Positions 1 to 7,973 of a DNA stretch of 44,215 nucleotides are shown here, piece after piece. This DNA comes from CAZLYX01 sp964563885. Lineage in GTDB: Bacteria; Pseudomonadota; Gammaproteobacteria; Burkholderiales; Neisseriaceae. The notes below the pieces were generated by a model. That model was not told the origin of the DNA, ran no database searches, and saw only the letters and a program-made list of their open reading frames with translations. Both the position numbers and the translations under genes were made by a program. Numbering within the stretch: position 1 is the first letter of the stretch; each line of letters starts with the position of its first letter. The stretch spans positions 1-44,215 of the forward strand of contig CAZLYX010000012.1 in assembly GCA_964563885.1 (NCBI GenBank), in the 5' to 3' direction.

Positions 1-462
1 AACTTGTTAAATAATTGAAATTAAGTAATCAAATTAGCATTACTTATTAGATGTATTTGCTTCTACGGTATAAAAATTTTAAGTGCGAATTAAATTTTTT
101 ATATCTAGATATTTTTTATGTATTAACGGCTGAGTAGATAAAGATTCAAACCATCATTAAAGGCTACCTGAAAGATGTTCAGGTAGCCTTTTTGTTGAGC
201 TTATTAAAATAGATTTAAATAACTAAAACGATAAACAAATCACGGGTAAAAAAGATGTATGAAGTGTGGATAAGCTAGGTATCAAATTGATTAATAAGCA
301 TAAAAATACAGTGCTTAAAAATTAAGCATGTCGTTTATGGGTATAAAAGGGGATAAGCTGTGGATAAAGTGAGTATAACAACGAGACAAGTTGTTAAGTG
401 ATTGAATAGAATATGAAAGGTTAATTGAAAAACAGTGTAAGTAGAGCTGATAACAGTAAAAG
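1..462. other. AT-rich intergenic region with DnaA-box matches
   Basis: No convincing gene is seen here, although a gene running off the left edge cannot be excluded. Three things stand out: a strongly AT-rich stretch at about 60-125 containing the 12-base palindrome ATATCTAGATAT (101-112); a DUS inverted repeat at 159-193; and two perfect matches to the DnaA box TTATCCACA, read as TGTGGATAA on the + strand at 265-273 and 359-367, with a 7-of-9 match at 348-356. Whether this is an origin, a DnaA-titrating site or chance is not settled by the sequence alone. Confidence 0.5.
159..193. terminator. DUS inverted-repeat hairpin
   Basis: AGGCTACCTGAA at 161-172 faces its reverse complement at 178-189 across a 5-base loop, flanked by AA and a run of T. 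On the + strand the T run makes it a good intrinsic terminator for a gene off the left edge. It also lies 270 bases beyond the stop of the minus-strand gene at 463. Confidence 0.6.
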
Positions 463-1572
463 TTAGCTATCTTTATATTTCTCTCTAACCACTTCTTTAA
501 TGGGGTCTGCTTTAGCTATTTTTTCGCTTGCTTCTTTTTTGTCATCGTTAGTGGCCACAGGCTCCTCTTGGATTGAGGCTACAGCAGGTGTAAGCTGAAA
601 CTGGCCATAAACAGGAAAATGGTCTGAACCTACATAAGGTAATACTTTAATTTTTCGTATCATAAAATCATTGCTGTGGAAAATATGATCGAGTGGCCAG
701 CGTAACAGAGGGTATTTAGCGTGGAAAGTGTTATACAGGCCACGCCCTTTGCGTGGGTCAAGTAAACCACTAATTTTTTGAAACAATCGTGAAGTTGATG
801 ACCAAGCTACATCATTTAGATCACCAAACACCAGCACCGAGTGATTATTGTGCTCAATTTCGCGTCCAACCAATAACAACTCTGCATCGCGGCCAGTGGA
901 GGTTTCTGCTTCGGTAGGGCTGGGCGGCATGGGGTGAAGGCAATAAATGCGGATCCAGTCTTGTGAGCGCAACTGTACTTGTGCAGAGATTGAAGGGATT
1001 TCGTCTTCTACCAAATGACGCACTTCAACATTGCGCAGGGGCAAACGGCTATATAGGTGCATGCCATATAAATTATCTTGTGGAATGTTAACTGTATAGA
1101 TGTAGCCAGATTTTTTCTCTAGCGGTGCCAATTGCTCTTGCCACCAAGCATCACTTTCTAATGTGAGTACTAAATCGGGTTGGTATTGCTCAATTTGAGT
1201 CAGCAATAAATCAGCGCGGCGATTGGGCGTGAGCACATTGGATGTGAGTAATGAAATGGTGTGCTCGTTTTCTTCGCCTTGATAAACAAGTACTTCGGGT
1301 TTTGTTAGTCGAGTGTAGGCAGCAATTTCTTTTAATTGCAGCAGTAAACAAGCGATGTTAACAATTGCTAATAACCAAAATATTGGATGTTCAAACAACG
1401 CAAACATCAAATTGAGCGGCAAACAGATTAAGTTTAATGTGGCAATTTGTATGCGCGGAAAATCGAAAATGCGAAATACCCAGTGAGCATGTTTAATCAG
1501 CGGGAGCAATGTTGCTACTACAGGAAGCAGCATAAAAGCCAGCACTAGCCAGTCGAAAGTGTTTAAATTCAT
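463..1572 (-). CDS. Membrane-anchored endonuclease/exonuclease/phosphatase-family protein
   Basis: 369 residues. The N-terminal ~90 residues hold two or three hydrophobic segments (about 8-25, 42-60 and 64-80), so the enzyme domain is probably tethered to the inner membrane. From about residue 105 it follows the EEP (DNase I-like) fold in order: a strand ending in SNVL (111-114), a candidate metal-ligand Glu at 139, a strand with His213, the GDLND motif (250-254), Asp295-His296, and the closing SDHFPVYGQF block with the catalytic Asp317-His318. This family cleaves phosphodiester bonds in nucleic acids, phospholipids or small phosphates; the substrate cannot be read from sequence. The last ~45 residues are charged and likely disordered. 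The gene diverges from the DUF445 gene at 1810. The start is the ATG at 1572; no clear Shine-Dalgarno site precedes it. Confidence 0.85.
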   Translation of the reverse strand: MNLNTFDWLVLAFMLLPVVATLLPLIKHAHWVFRIFDFPRIQIATLNLICLPLNLMFALFEHPIFWLLAIVNIACLLLQLKEIAAYTRLTKPEVLVYQGEENEHTISLLTSNVLTPNRRADLLLTQIEQYQPDLVLTLESDAWWQEQLAPLEKKSGYIYTVNIPQDNLYGMHLYSRLPLRNVEVRHLVEDEIPSISAQVQLRSQDWIRIYCLHPMPPSPTEAETSTGRDAELLLVGREIEHNNHSVLVFGDLNDVAWSSTSRLFQKISGLLDPRKGRGLYNTFHAKYPLLRWPLDHIFHSNDFMIRKIKVLPYVGSDHFPVYGQFQLTPAVASIQEEPVATNDDKKEASEKIAKADPIKEVVREKYKDS

Positions 1573-1592
1573 GCAGCATAATAGCTGATGCC

Positions 1593-1656
1593 TTAGGCTG
1601 CTGCAAGCTTTTCGGCAGCCTAAAATATACCTGTTCGGCAGCCTAAAATATACCTG
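1593..1656. repeat. 23-bp tandem duplication with alternative hairpin arms
   Basis: A 23-base unit beginning TTCGGCAGCC is present twice without interruption (1611-1633 and 1634-1656). The upstream word TTAGGCTGC (1593-1601) is complementary to GCAGCCTAA, which occurs in both units (1615-1623 and 1638-1646). The arm can therefore pair with either copy. It sits in the divergent promoter region, 21 bases before the start of the minus-strand gene. Confidence 0.8.
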
Positions 1657-1809
1657 TTTTGTGTTGGTGTGCGTGTGTATGGAGTGTGGATAAATGCCTT
1701 AAGTGGCTGAATAGGCTAGCTGAAAAATAATTGCTTAAAATATAGGCAATTGATTGTGGTTCTATCCGCGTTATAATCATTTAGTGAGATTTAAGACGAA
1801 GAGAAAATT

Positions 1810-3132
1810 ATGCATATCCTCTCTGCAGAAGTTCGCACCGAGAATGCCCAAAAGCGTTTACGTGTAATGCGTCGTTGGGCAACTTCATTACTGGTGTTGG
1901 CTTTTATCCTATTTATTATCGCCACTTGGTTGCTGCCGAAATATCCGCTGTTAGGCTACCTGAAAGCTTTTTCCGAGGCCGCCATGGTGGGCGCTTTGGC
2001 GGATTGGTTTGCGGTTTCCGCACTATTTCGCCATCCACTTGGCTTGCCTATTCCGCACACGGCGATTTTACCGAAAAATCAGCACCGCATTGCTGATGAA
2101 CTAGGCCGCTTTATTGAACATAATTTTTTACAAGGCAAGCCGATTGCATTGCGTGTTTATCAAGCTTCGCCCAGTGATAAACTTTTACAATGGTCGGCTC
2201 GTACAGAAAATCGTGCGCGTTGGTTGCCGTGGCTGGCCAGCCAAATTCCAGCACTTTTACATGTGGCAAAGCCCGAACAAGTAGCGCGTTTTGGCAGCCA
2301 AATGCTGGATAAACAATATAGCGGCGATAAAATTGGTAAAACTCTGGCCAATATTATGGTGGTATTAAAAGAGCAGAGCTTACATCAAACCATGTTATTG
2401 GTGATGTTGAAACAAATGCGCCGCTGGCTACAAAATCCACACACTCGCGCTTTGCTTGAAAAAAATCTACATGATTGGGCAGCGAAAATTGAGAGCGATG
2501 CACCCAGCACTTGGGAGAAGATTAAAGCCTCGCTCAAAGGCACTGTGGTTGACAGAGTAGATGGCTGGGTTGCTACTAAGGTGCTTGATTGGGTAGATGA
2601 TTATTTGGCTGCGGCGTTAAAAGAGCCAGAACACATGGTTCGGCAACAATTCACACTTCAATATGACCGCATTGGTGAAGCTTTAGAGCATTCGCGCTTG
2701 TGGCATAAAAAATTAGAACAGAATAAACAACAATTGGCGCAATCTGCGGCATTACAAGAAAGCATGATGCGTTTATGGTGCAGCTTGCAAAACTGGAGTG
2801 CTCAAGATGTTCAAAAAGACGATTCTTTATGGGTGGCCCAAATAGAAAAACTGCTCAATCATATGTTGAGCCAAGCGCAACAATATCCTAAGTTTATGCG
2901 CCGTTTAGATTTGCGTATTTCGCTGATGGTGCGTGATTTTGTACAGCAATATAAAGACCGTGCTGCTCTGTTTGTGTCTGAAAAAGTGAAAAGCTGGGAC
3001 AGTAGCCAAATGGTAGAAAAACTAGAATTAAGCGTGGGCAGGGATTTGCAGTTTATCCGCATCAACGGCACGTTGGTGGGTGGATTGGTGGGTTTGATTA
3101 TTTATGTGGTGTCTAATTGGATCACTGCTTAA
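1810..3132 (+). CDS. DUF445 family inner-membrane protein (YjiN-like)
   Basis: 440 residues, a usual length for the DUF445/YjiN family. A transmembrane helix at about residues 25-42 is followed by the family hallmark FSEAAMVGALADWFAVSALF and a second short hydrophobic stretch. A long helical, charged middle region (about 90-410) then leads to a C-terminal transmembrane helix (about 420-438). This places both ends in the inner membrane. No biochemical function is established for the family, so none is assigned. An intact DUS (1953-1964) lies within the coding sequence, where it encodes GYLK. The gene stands alone, divergent from the EEP-family gene, and no terminator hairpin is obvious after it. 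Confidence 0.85.
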   Translation: MHILSAEVRTENAQKRLRVMRRWATSLLVLAFILFIIATWLLPKYPLLGYLKAFSEAAMVGALADWFAVSALFRHPLGLPIPHTAILPKNQHRIADELGRFIEHNFLQGKPIALRVYQASPSDKLLQWSARTENRARWLPWLASQIPALLHVAKPEQVARFGSQMLDKQYSGDKIGKTLANIMVVLKEQSLHQTMLLVMLKQMRRWLQNPHTRALLEKNLHDWAAKIESDAPSTWEKIKASLKGTVVDRVDGWVATKVLDWVDDYLAAALKEPEHMVRQQFTLQYDRIGEALEHSRLWHKKLEQNKQQLAQSAALQESMMRLWCSLQNWSAQDVQKDDSLWVAQIEKLLNHMLSQAQQYPKFMRRLDLRISLMVRDFVQQYKDRAALFVSEKVKSWDSSQMVEKLELSVGRDLQFIRINGTLVGGLVGLIIYVVSNWITA

Positions 3133-3526
3133 AGCTTGCACGGGGTGAAAAGCAGTAAATAAAGCTTATCAATGATGACAAAATGTGTGATTTATTTAAT
3201 GTGATATTTTATATCAGAAAAATTAATGACCAAAAAGCTAGGCTATAAATAACCAAAAAGTTTGGCATTGATTTAAAGGAATCATTATTTAATCACAAGG
3301 CTGGTTTCAACACATACGAGAAGCTGAACTATACTTATTATTCAAGTGCGTATAAGCATTTTCTGTTTTGGCTTTGGTGCAAATTTATTTAAGATAACAT
3401 TGTTTGGTTGCATTATCAGCGTTGTGATAAATTTATTTCGTTGATTAGGTAAATTTCTAATTCTGTGGCCAATTTTAGCTTGGTTAAATTCGATAATTGA
3501 CGTTGGTAGCCCAAAAAAGGCTGATA
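3133..3526. other. AT-rich intergenic stretch, no gene seen
   Basis: No gene or structured RNA is recognised. The stretch is visibly richer in A and T than its neighbours and lies between the DUF445 gene and the stop of the orphan lipoprotein gene. The short word ACCAAAAAG occurs twice near 3228 and 3252. Open frames here overlap the lipoprotein gene or are short and lack ribosome-binding sites. Confidence 0.5.
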
Positions 3527-3539
3527 TTAATCAGCCTTT
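3516..3539 (-). terminator. Terminator overlapping the lipoprotein stop codon
   Basis: AAAGGCTGAT (3516-3525) and ATCAGCCTTT (3530-3539) pair perfectly around a 4-base loop. Read on the minus strand the stem is followed by a T run. The stop codon of the minus-strand lipoprotein gene (3527-3529) sits in the loop. Confidence 0.7.
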
Positions 3540-3886
3540 GGAAAGAAATTTGAGTAGCCATCCAATCGAATCCCTTTGACTTTGTCATAAGTAAGACATT
3601 CAGTGAGTATTCCCTCTGTGCTGCTCTTTTTACAAAACTTATTTCTACTGCCTTTTTTATATTGATATATTTGTGTGGACTCATAATCGATTGAACCATC
3701 CTTTTTCCAAAAACCCACTTTTACCTGTTTAAACTTACCCGAGGCTATTTTTTCGAATATATAGTTGTATTTAACTTGCTCTTTTTCTTCTAAATAGGTG
3801 CCTGAAATGTCGGGCACATTTTCGATGCAGCCAGTTAGGCTGGTTAGTGAGAGAAGTGAGGTAGCCAGTAATAGGATTTTCATCAT
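3527..3886 (-). CDS. Small orphan lipoprotein
   Basis: 119 residues. The N-terminus is a classic lipoprotein signal: MMK, a hydrophobic core, then the lipobox LTGC with the modified Cys at residue 20. The mature part is short, basic and rich in Lys, Tyr and Ser, with two further Cys residues close together (around 93 and 104) that could form a disulfide. It includes a GTYLEE stretch soon after the lipobox. I do not recognise a family. It is flanked on both sides by long AT-rich spacers, has its own terminator and no operon partner. Its lysine-rich, AT-rich coding sequence suggests it may be a later arrival than its neighbours; that is an inference from composition. Confidence 0.7.
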   Translation of the reverse strand: MMKILLLATSLLSLTSLTGCIENVPDISGTYLEEKEQVKYNYIFEKIASGKFKQVKVGFWKKDGSIDYESTQIYQYKKGSRNKFCKKSSTEGILTECLTYDKVKGIRLDGYSNFFPKAD

Positions 3887-4360
3887 TTCGTCATTTCATC
3901 TTTTTGTGGTTTTTTAATTCAGCTTTAAAGTGGATAGCGATAAGTATTTTTTTGCCTAAAAAATTGCTTTGACGTACTGGTCAATAAAATGGCGACTCAT
4001 TCAACATATTGTTAATGGTTTATTAACGCGCTGGATTTTATTGTAATATTGAAGCTAATTAACCAAGCTATTGTTTTTTATTTGTTTTTATTGATTTGTA
4101 TGACTGAATAGTATATCAAAAGTTCAAAAAACACCTTAAATGATGGGTTATAAAATACTTGATTTAAAGCACTTTATATTAAGAGTTGAATAATGAGTGA
4201 ATGCAATATTAACAAACAAAGCAGCTATCTGATTCAGATAGCTGCTTTATTTGAGGAGAAAAAGAAATGGTGCGATTGAAGTGAGTAGCTTAAAGAAAAG
4301 CTTAGGCTGCTAAAATCACTAGATCATCCGTTATTTATTTTAATAAAACAAGGTACAAGT
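3887..4360. other. AT-rich intergenic stretch, no gene seen
   Basis: This stretch lies between the start of the orphan lipoprotein gene and the end of queH. It is very AT-rich and holds no credible gene. Its only clear structure is the hairpin at 4218-4248. Any promoter for the lipoprotein gene should lie near 3890-3960 on the minus strand, but no strong -35/-10 pair stands out. Confidence 0.5.
4218..4248 (-). terminator. Hairpin downstream of queH
   Basis: AAAGCAGCTATCTGA (4218-4232) pairs perfectly with TCAGATAGCTGCTTT (4234-4248), a 15-base palindromic arm with a very tight loop. On the minus strand the stem is followed by a T-rich stretch. It is therefore the likely terminator of queH, about 110 bases after its stop. 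Confidence 0.55.
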
Positions 4361-5041
4361 CTAGGATTTTGTTTCTTCATCACCGTAATATTTAACCCCC
4401 AGTTTAATGGGTGCGCGGCCTTGAGATTTTCTATGGTGATTGGTATCACGCAGTGAATAAGCGCAGCCACAATATTCTTGTTGGTAGAAATGTTCGCGTT
4501 TGCTGATTTCAATCATGCGCGCGCTGCCGCCACCTTTGCGCCAGTTGTATTCCCAATATTGTAAGCCTGGATATTTTTCAGCAGCGCGCACGCCGCAATC
4601 GTTGATTTGTTCCATGTTTTTCCAGCGTGAAATACCTAATGAGCTGGTGATTACTGGAAAACCATGTTCGTGCGCATACAAAGCTGTACGATCAAAACGC
4701 ATATCAAAACACATGGTGCAGCGGCGACCACGTTCGGGATCCATTTCCATGCCTTTGGCGCGTTCAAACCAATTGTCTACGTCATAATCGGCATCTACAA
4801 AAGGAATATTGTGTTTTTCTGCAAAAGCGATGTTTTCATTTTTACGAATTTCGTATTCCATTTTTGGGTGGATGTTGGGATTGTAAAAATAAATAGTGAA
4901 ATCCACACCGCTGGCAAGCATGGCTTCCATCACTTCACCAGAGCAGGGTGCGCAACAGGAATGCAATAGCACTTTTTTATGGCCATCTGGTGGAGTGAGC
5001 TCTTGGCGCTCAAAAGGTTTAGGGTTTTGTTTTTGGCTCAT
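4361..5041 (-). CDS. queH: Epoxyqueuosine reductase QueH
   Basis: 226 residues. QueH carries out the last step of queuosine synthesis, reducing epoxyqueuosine to queuosine in the wobble position of tRNAs with GUN anticodons. It is the cobalamin-independent alternative to QueG. The family's metal-binding cysteines are all present: the HSCCAPCS block (Cys29, Cys30, Cys33), RRCTMC (Cys108, Cys111) and YCGCAYS (Cys191, Cys193). Conserved blocks such as FYNPNIHP (52-59) and TSSLGISRWKN (132-142) also match. The first ~20 residues form a short polar extension before the conserved core. It is a single gene with a DUS just upstream (5061-5072) and a hairpin downstream. Confidence 0.93.
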   Translation of the reverse strand: MSQKQNPKPFERQELTPPDGHKKVLLHSCCAPCSGEVMEAMLASGVDFTIYFYNPNIHPKMEYEIRKNENIAFAEKHNIPFVDADYDVDNWFERAKGMEMDPERGRRCTMCFDMRFDRTALYAHEHGFPVITSSLGISRWKNMEQINDCGVRAAEKYPGLQYWEYNWRKGGGSARMIEISKREHFYQQEYCGCAYSLRDTNHHRKSQGRAPIKLGVKYYGDEETKS

Positions 5042-5060
5042 GTGTGTTTTCTTTCTTTAT

Positions 5061-5072
5061 TTCAGGTAGCCT
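5061..5072. repeat. Single DUS (AGGCTACCTGAA type)
   Basis: TTCAGGTAGCCT lies in the 5' region of queH, about 20 bases upstream of its start codon, with no inverted partner close enough to form a short hairpin. It is a perfect copy of the window's dominant 12-base word. Confidence 0.8.
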
Positions 5073-5128
5073 AATGGCTAAATTTCGCATGGCGACCATT
5101 TTAACAGATTGCTGCAAGTCAATAAACT

Positions 5129-5162
5129 AAAGGCTACCTGAAAAGTGTTTCAGGTAGCCTTT
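5129..5162 (-). terminator. DUS inverted-repeat terminator of the aminotransferase gene
   Basis: Perfect DUS arms at 5131-5142 and 5149-5160 are extended by AA/TT and separated by a short loop. The hairpin starts 22 bases beyond the stop of the minus-strand aminotransferase gene. Confidence 0.75.
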
Positions 5163-5183
5163 AAGGTAGATTAAATTAAGCGA

Positions 5184-6314
5184 TTACAACACTTTATCTA
5201 AGGCTTGTGCAAAGCGTTCTACTGCGCCATCAACATCTTGTAGCTTGTCTAAACCAAATAAGCCTACACGGAAGGTTTGGTATTCGGCAGATTCGCCACA
5301 TTGTAGCGGCACGCCAGAGGCAGTTTGCATGCCTTGGTTTAAAAATGCTTTACCACTTTGAATGTCAGGATTGGTTGTGTAAGAAACCACAACGCCTGGC
5401 GCTTCAAAACCAGCAGCTGCAACGCTAGGAAAACCTTTGGCCGCTAATAGCGCGCGTACTTTTTGGCCAAGCTCGATTTGGGCAGCTTTGAGTTTGTCGA
5501 AACCAATGTTTTCTGCTTCTGCCATAACAACTGATAGTGTGAGCAAAGCATCAGTTGGCGGTGTGGCATGGTAGGCATGAGCGCCACTTTCAAAGGTTTC
5601 CATGATGCTTAGCCATTTTTTCAAATCGAGCGCGAAGCTGTCTGAGTTAGTGGTTTGAACACGTTGGTAAGCAGCTTCGTTCAACATCACCAAGCCGCAG
5701 CAAGGTGAGCCGCTCCAGCCTTTTTGTGGCGCGGTAATCAAAACGTCTATACCAAGATTTTGCATATCGAGCCAGATACAGCCTGAGGCAATGCAGTCAA
5801 TCACTAATAAACCGCCAACCGCGTGTACGGCATCGGCCAATTGTTTGATATAGCTTTCAGGTAGCATGATGCCTGAAGCCGTTTCTACGTGGGGCGCAAA
5901 CACAATAGCAGGCTTGTATTCAGCAATCGCAGCGCATACTTCTTCAATGGGTGCGGGTGCAAATGGCGCTTGGCTATCACTGCTGTTTTGAGTGGCGGTA
6001 AGCACTTTGGTGTCGGCAGCGATTTGGCCTTGCTCTAAAATCTGTGTCCAGCGATAGCTAAAAAGACCGTTGCGTACAATTAAACATTTTTGATCGCGTG
6101 CTAATTGACGCACAACTGCTTCCATAGCCGTGGTGCCGCTGCCAGGAATAACGGCAACATGCTCGGTGTGGTAGGTTTTTTTAAGCGTGGCACTGACATG
6201 GTTTAAAGCAGCGCGGAATTTTTGCGACATGTGATTTAAAGCGCGATCGGTATAAACAACTGAATATTCGAGCAAACCGTCAGCATCAATTTCAGGGCGG
6301 GGCAGTTGAGTCAT
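5184..6314 (-). CDS. PLP-dependent class V aminotransferase
   Basis: 376 residues of the class V (fold type I) aminotransferase family, closest in style to alanine-glyoxylate/serine-glyoxylate aminotransferases. Visible features are the phosphate-binding GSGTTAME block (58-65), Asp173 in LLVIDC, which should pair with the pyridine nitrogen, and the PLP Lys198 in APQKGWSG. The C-terminal domain ends with an FRVGLFGL block that probably supplies the substrate carboxylate-binding Arg. The amino donor and acceptor cannot be decided from sequence. Serine or alanine with glyoxylate is plausible, and malate synthase G elsewhere in the window also consumes glyoxylate. It is monocistronic, with a DUS terminator, and its start region faces the divergent FAD-oxidase gene. 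Confidence 0.85.
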   Translation of the reverse strand: MTQLPRPEIDADGLLEYSVVYTDRALNHMSQKFRAALNHVSATLKKTYHTEHVAVIPGSGTTAMEAVVRQLARDQKCLIVRNGLFSYRWTQILEQGQIAADTKVLTATQNSSDSQAPFAPAPIEEVCAAIAEYKPAIVFAPHVETASGIMLPESYIKQLADAVHAVGGLLVIDCIASGCIWLDMQNLGIDVLITAPQKGWSGSPCCGLVMLNEAAYQRVQTTNSDSFALDLKKWLSIMETFESGAHAYHATPPTDALLTLSVVMAEAENIGFDKLKAAQIELGQKVRALLAAKGFPSVAAAGFEAPGVVVSYTTNPDIQSGKAFLNQGMQTASGVPLQCGESAEYQTFRVGLFGLDKLQDVDGAVERFAQALDKVL

Positions 6315-6393
6315 GGCATTTTCCAGTGTGATAGATTTTGATGTTGGATATTAGCATTAATATGGATGGGATTAAAGCTAGAGTGTGCGTATA

Positions 6394-6446
6394 AGGCTAC
6401 CTGAAAAGCTGTTAAGATAATTGCTTTATTCGTTTTCAGGTAGCCT
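6394..6446. repeat. Widely spaced DUS inverted pair at a start codon
   Basis: Perfect DUS arms lie at 6394-6405 and 6435-6446, separated by 29 bases, a much longer loop than in the terminator pairs. The second arm ends 4 bases before the ATG at 6451 and supplies the only AGG near it. The pair lies in the divergent region between the aminotransferase and FAD-oxidase genes. Confidence 0.75.
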
Positions 6447-6450
6447 TACT

Positions 6451-7824
6451 ATGAATAACAGCGAATTACACGCCGCATTATCAGCTATTTTATCGCCAGC
6501 CGAAATTTTAAATGATGCGGATGAATTATTGATTGATCAGCGCGGTCGCTATACTGGTTGCGCCGACATGATTGTGCAGCCGCACAGCGTTGGCAAAGTA
6601 CAAGAACTGATGCGATTTTGTTTTGATAACCATATTGCAGTAACACCACAAGGTGGCAACACGGGCTTGTGTGGCGCCGCAGTGCCCAATGGTGGCATAT
6701 TATTAAATCTGAGCAAACTTAATCGTATTCGTGAAATTAATTTGGCTGATCAGGCAATTACCGTTGATGCTGGCTGTATTTTGCAAAACGTGCAATCAGC
6801 GGCAGCAGCAGTGGGGCGGTTGTTTCCGCTGAGCCTCGCCAGTGAGGGTTCATGCCAGATTGGCGGTAATATTGCCTGTAATGCTGGAGGTTTAAACGTG
6901 CTGCGCTATGGCACCATGCGCGACTTGGTATTAGGTTTAGAAGTGGTGTTGCCCAATGGCGAATTGATGTCGCACTTGGCACCGCTGCATAAAAACACTA
7001 CCGGCTATGATTTACGCCATTTACTGATTGGCAGCGAGGGTACACTCGGCATTATTACTGGCGCTACTTTAAAATTGTTTGCGCAACCACAAACAATCGA
7101 AACTGCTTGGGTGGGCGTCAACACAATTGGGCAAGCGGTAGAGCTACTCACGTTGATACAAGGGCATTTTGCAGAACGATTAAGCAGCTTTGAGTTGGTG
7201 AGCCGTTATGCGCTAGATTTATCGGCTAAGTTTAGCCAATTACCTCAGCCAATTGAAGCGCAATGGCACATTGTATTAGAGCTGACCGACAGTATTCGCC
7301 GTGAGGATTTAGGCGATTTGTTGGCAGAGTTTTTATTGGAGCATGGGTTTGATAGCGCTGTATTGGCGCAATCTGAAAATGAGCGTCAATTGTTTTGGAC
7401 GTTGCGTGAAAATATTTCTGCTTCGCAACGCAAATTAGGTGCCAGTATTAAACACGATATTGCCTTGCCAATTGCAGCTGTTTCGACATTTATTGCTGAT
7501 TGTGCGCCGCGTTTGCAGGCTGCTTTTGCCGACATCGACATTGTGGTTTTTGGTCATTTGGGTGATGGCAGTTTGCATTACAATACTTTTTTGCCACAAG
7601 TTTTAAGCAACGAAGTCTATCAATATGAAGATAAAATCAACTCCATTGTTTATGAAAGTGTCTTGAAATATGAGGGTACGATTGCCGCCGAACATGGCAT
7701 TGGGCAAGTAAAAAACCATTGGTTGCCTCATGTGCGCAGTGAAGCTGAAATTGCGTTGATGCGGGCGATTAAAGCTCAATTAGACCCACACAATATTTTA
7801 AATGCGGGCAAATTATTGCCTTAA
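6451..7824 (+). CDS. FAD-linked oxidase (D-lactate / D-2-hydroxyacid dehydrogenase type)
   Basis: 457 residues from the ATG at 6451. An upstream in-frame TTG at 6421 would translate through a DUS and is unlikely. The N-terminal half is an FAD_binding_4 (PCMH-type) domain with the PQGGNTGLCGAAVP flavin-phosphate block near residues 66-79 and SEGSCQIGGNIACNAGG. The C-terminal half is an FAD-oxidase_C domain with the metal/substrate signatures FGHLGDGSLHYN and EHGIGQVKNHWL. This family (Dld2, GlcD, D-2-hydroxyglutarate dehydrogenase) oxidises 2-hydroxy acids to 2-oxo acids and passes electrons to the quinone pool or a partner protein. Which acid is used cannot be told. No iron-sulfur partner gene is adjacent, so it probably works as a single-subunit enzyme. 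Confidence 0.88.
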   Translation: MNNSELHAALSAILSPAEILNDADELLIDQRGRYTGCADMIVQPHSVGKVQELMRFCFDNHIAVTPQGGNTGLCGAAVPNGGILLNLSKLNRIREINLADQAITVDAGCILQNVQSAAAAVGRLFPLSLASEGSCQIGGNIACNAGGLNVLRYGTMRDLVLGLEVVLPNGELMSHLAPLHKNTTGYDLRHLLIGSEGTLGIITGATLKLFAQPQTIETAWVGVNTIGQAVELLTLIQGHFAERLSSFELVSRYALDLSAKFSQLPQPIEAQWHIVLELTDSIRREDLGDLLAEFLLEHGFDSAVLAQSENERQLFWTLRENISASQRKLGASIKHDIALPIAAVSTFIADCAPRLQAAFADIDIVVFGHLGDGSLHYNTFLPQVLSNEVYQYEDKINSIVYESVLKYEGTIAAEHGIGQVKNHWLPHVRSEAEIALMRAIKAQLDPHNILNAGKLLP

Positions 7825-7835
7825 ACTAATCATAC

Positions 7836-7872
7836 AAAAGGCTACCTGAACCATTATTCAGGTAGCCTTTTG
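7836..7872 (+). terminator. DUS inverted-repeat terminator of the FAD-oxidase gene
   Basis: Perfect DUS arms (7839-7850, 7857-7868) with a 6-base loop, preceded by A bases and followed by TTTT. It begins about 12 bases after the stop codon and directly abuts the assembly gap. Confidence 0.75.
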
Positions 7873-7873
7873 A

Positions 7874-7973
7874 NNNNNNNNNNNNNNNNNNNNNNNNNNN
7901 NNNNNNNNNNNNNNNNNNNNNNNNNNNNNNNNNNNNNNNNNNNNNNNNNNNNNNNNNNNNNNNNNNNNNNNNN
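7874..7973. other. Assembly gap (100 N)
   Basis: Exactly 100 N residues, the usual placeholder for a scaffold join of unknown size. The true length and content between the FAD-oxidase terminator and the TTACTGA repeat are unknown. Confidence 0.99.

Noticed and set aside
3484..3699. Second minus-strand frame overlapping the orphan lipoprotein gene
   Set aside because: The lipoprotein frame has a clear lipobox signal and a terminator; the other frame has neither.
6421..6450. Upstream TTG start for the FAD-linked oxidase
   Set aside because: It would translate through a DUS arm and adds ten residues with no family support; the ATG at 6451 fits.
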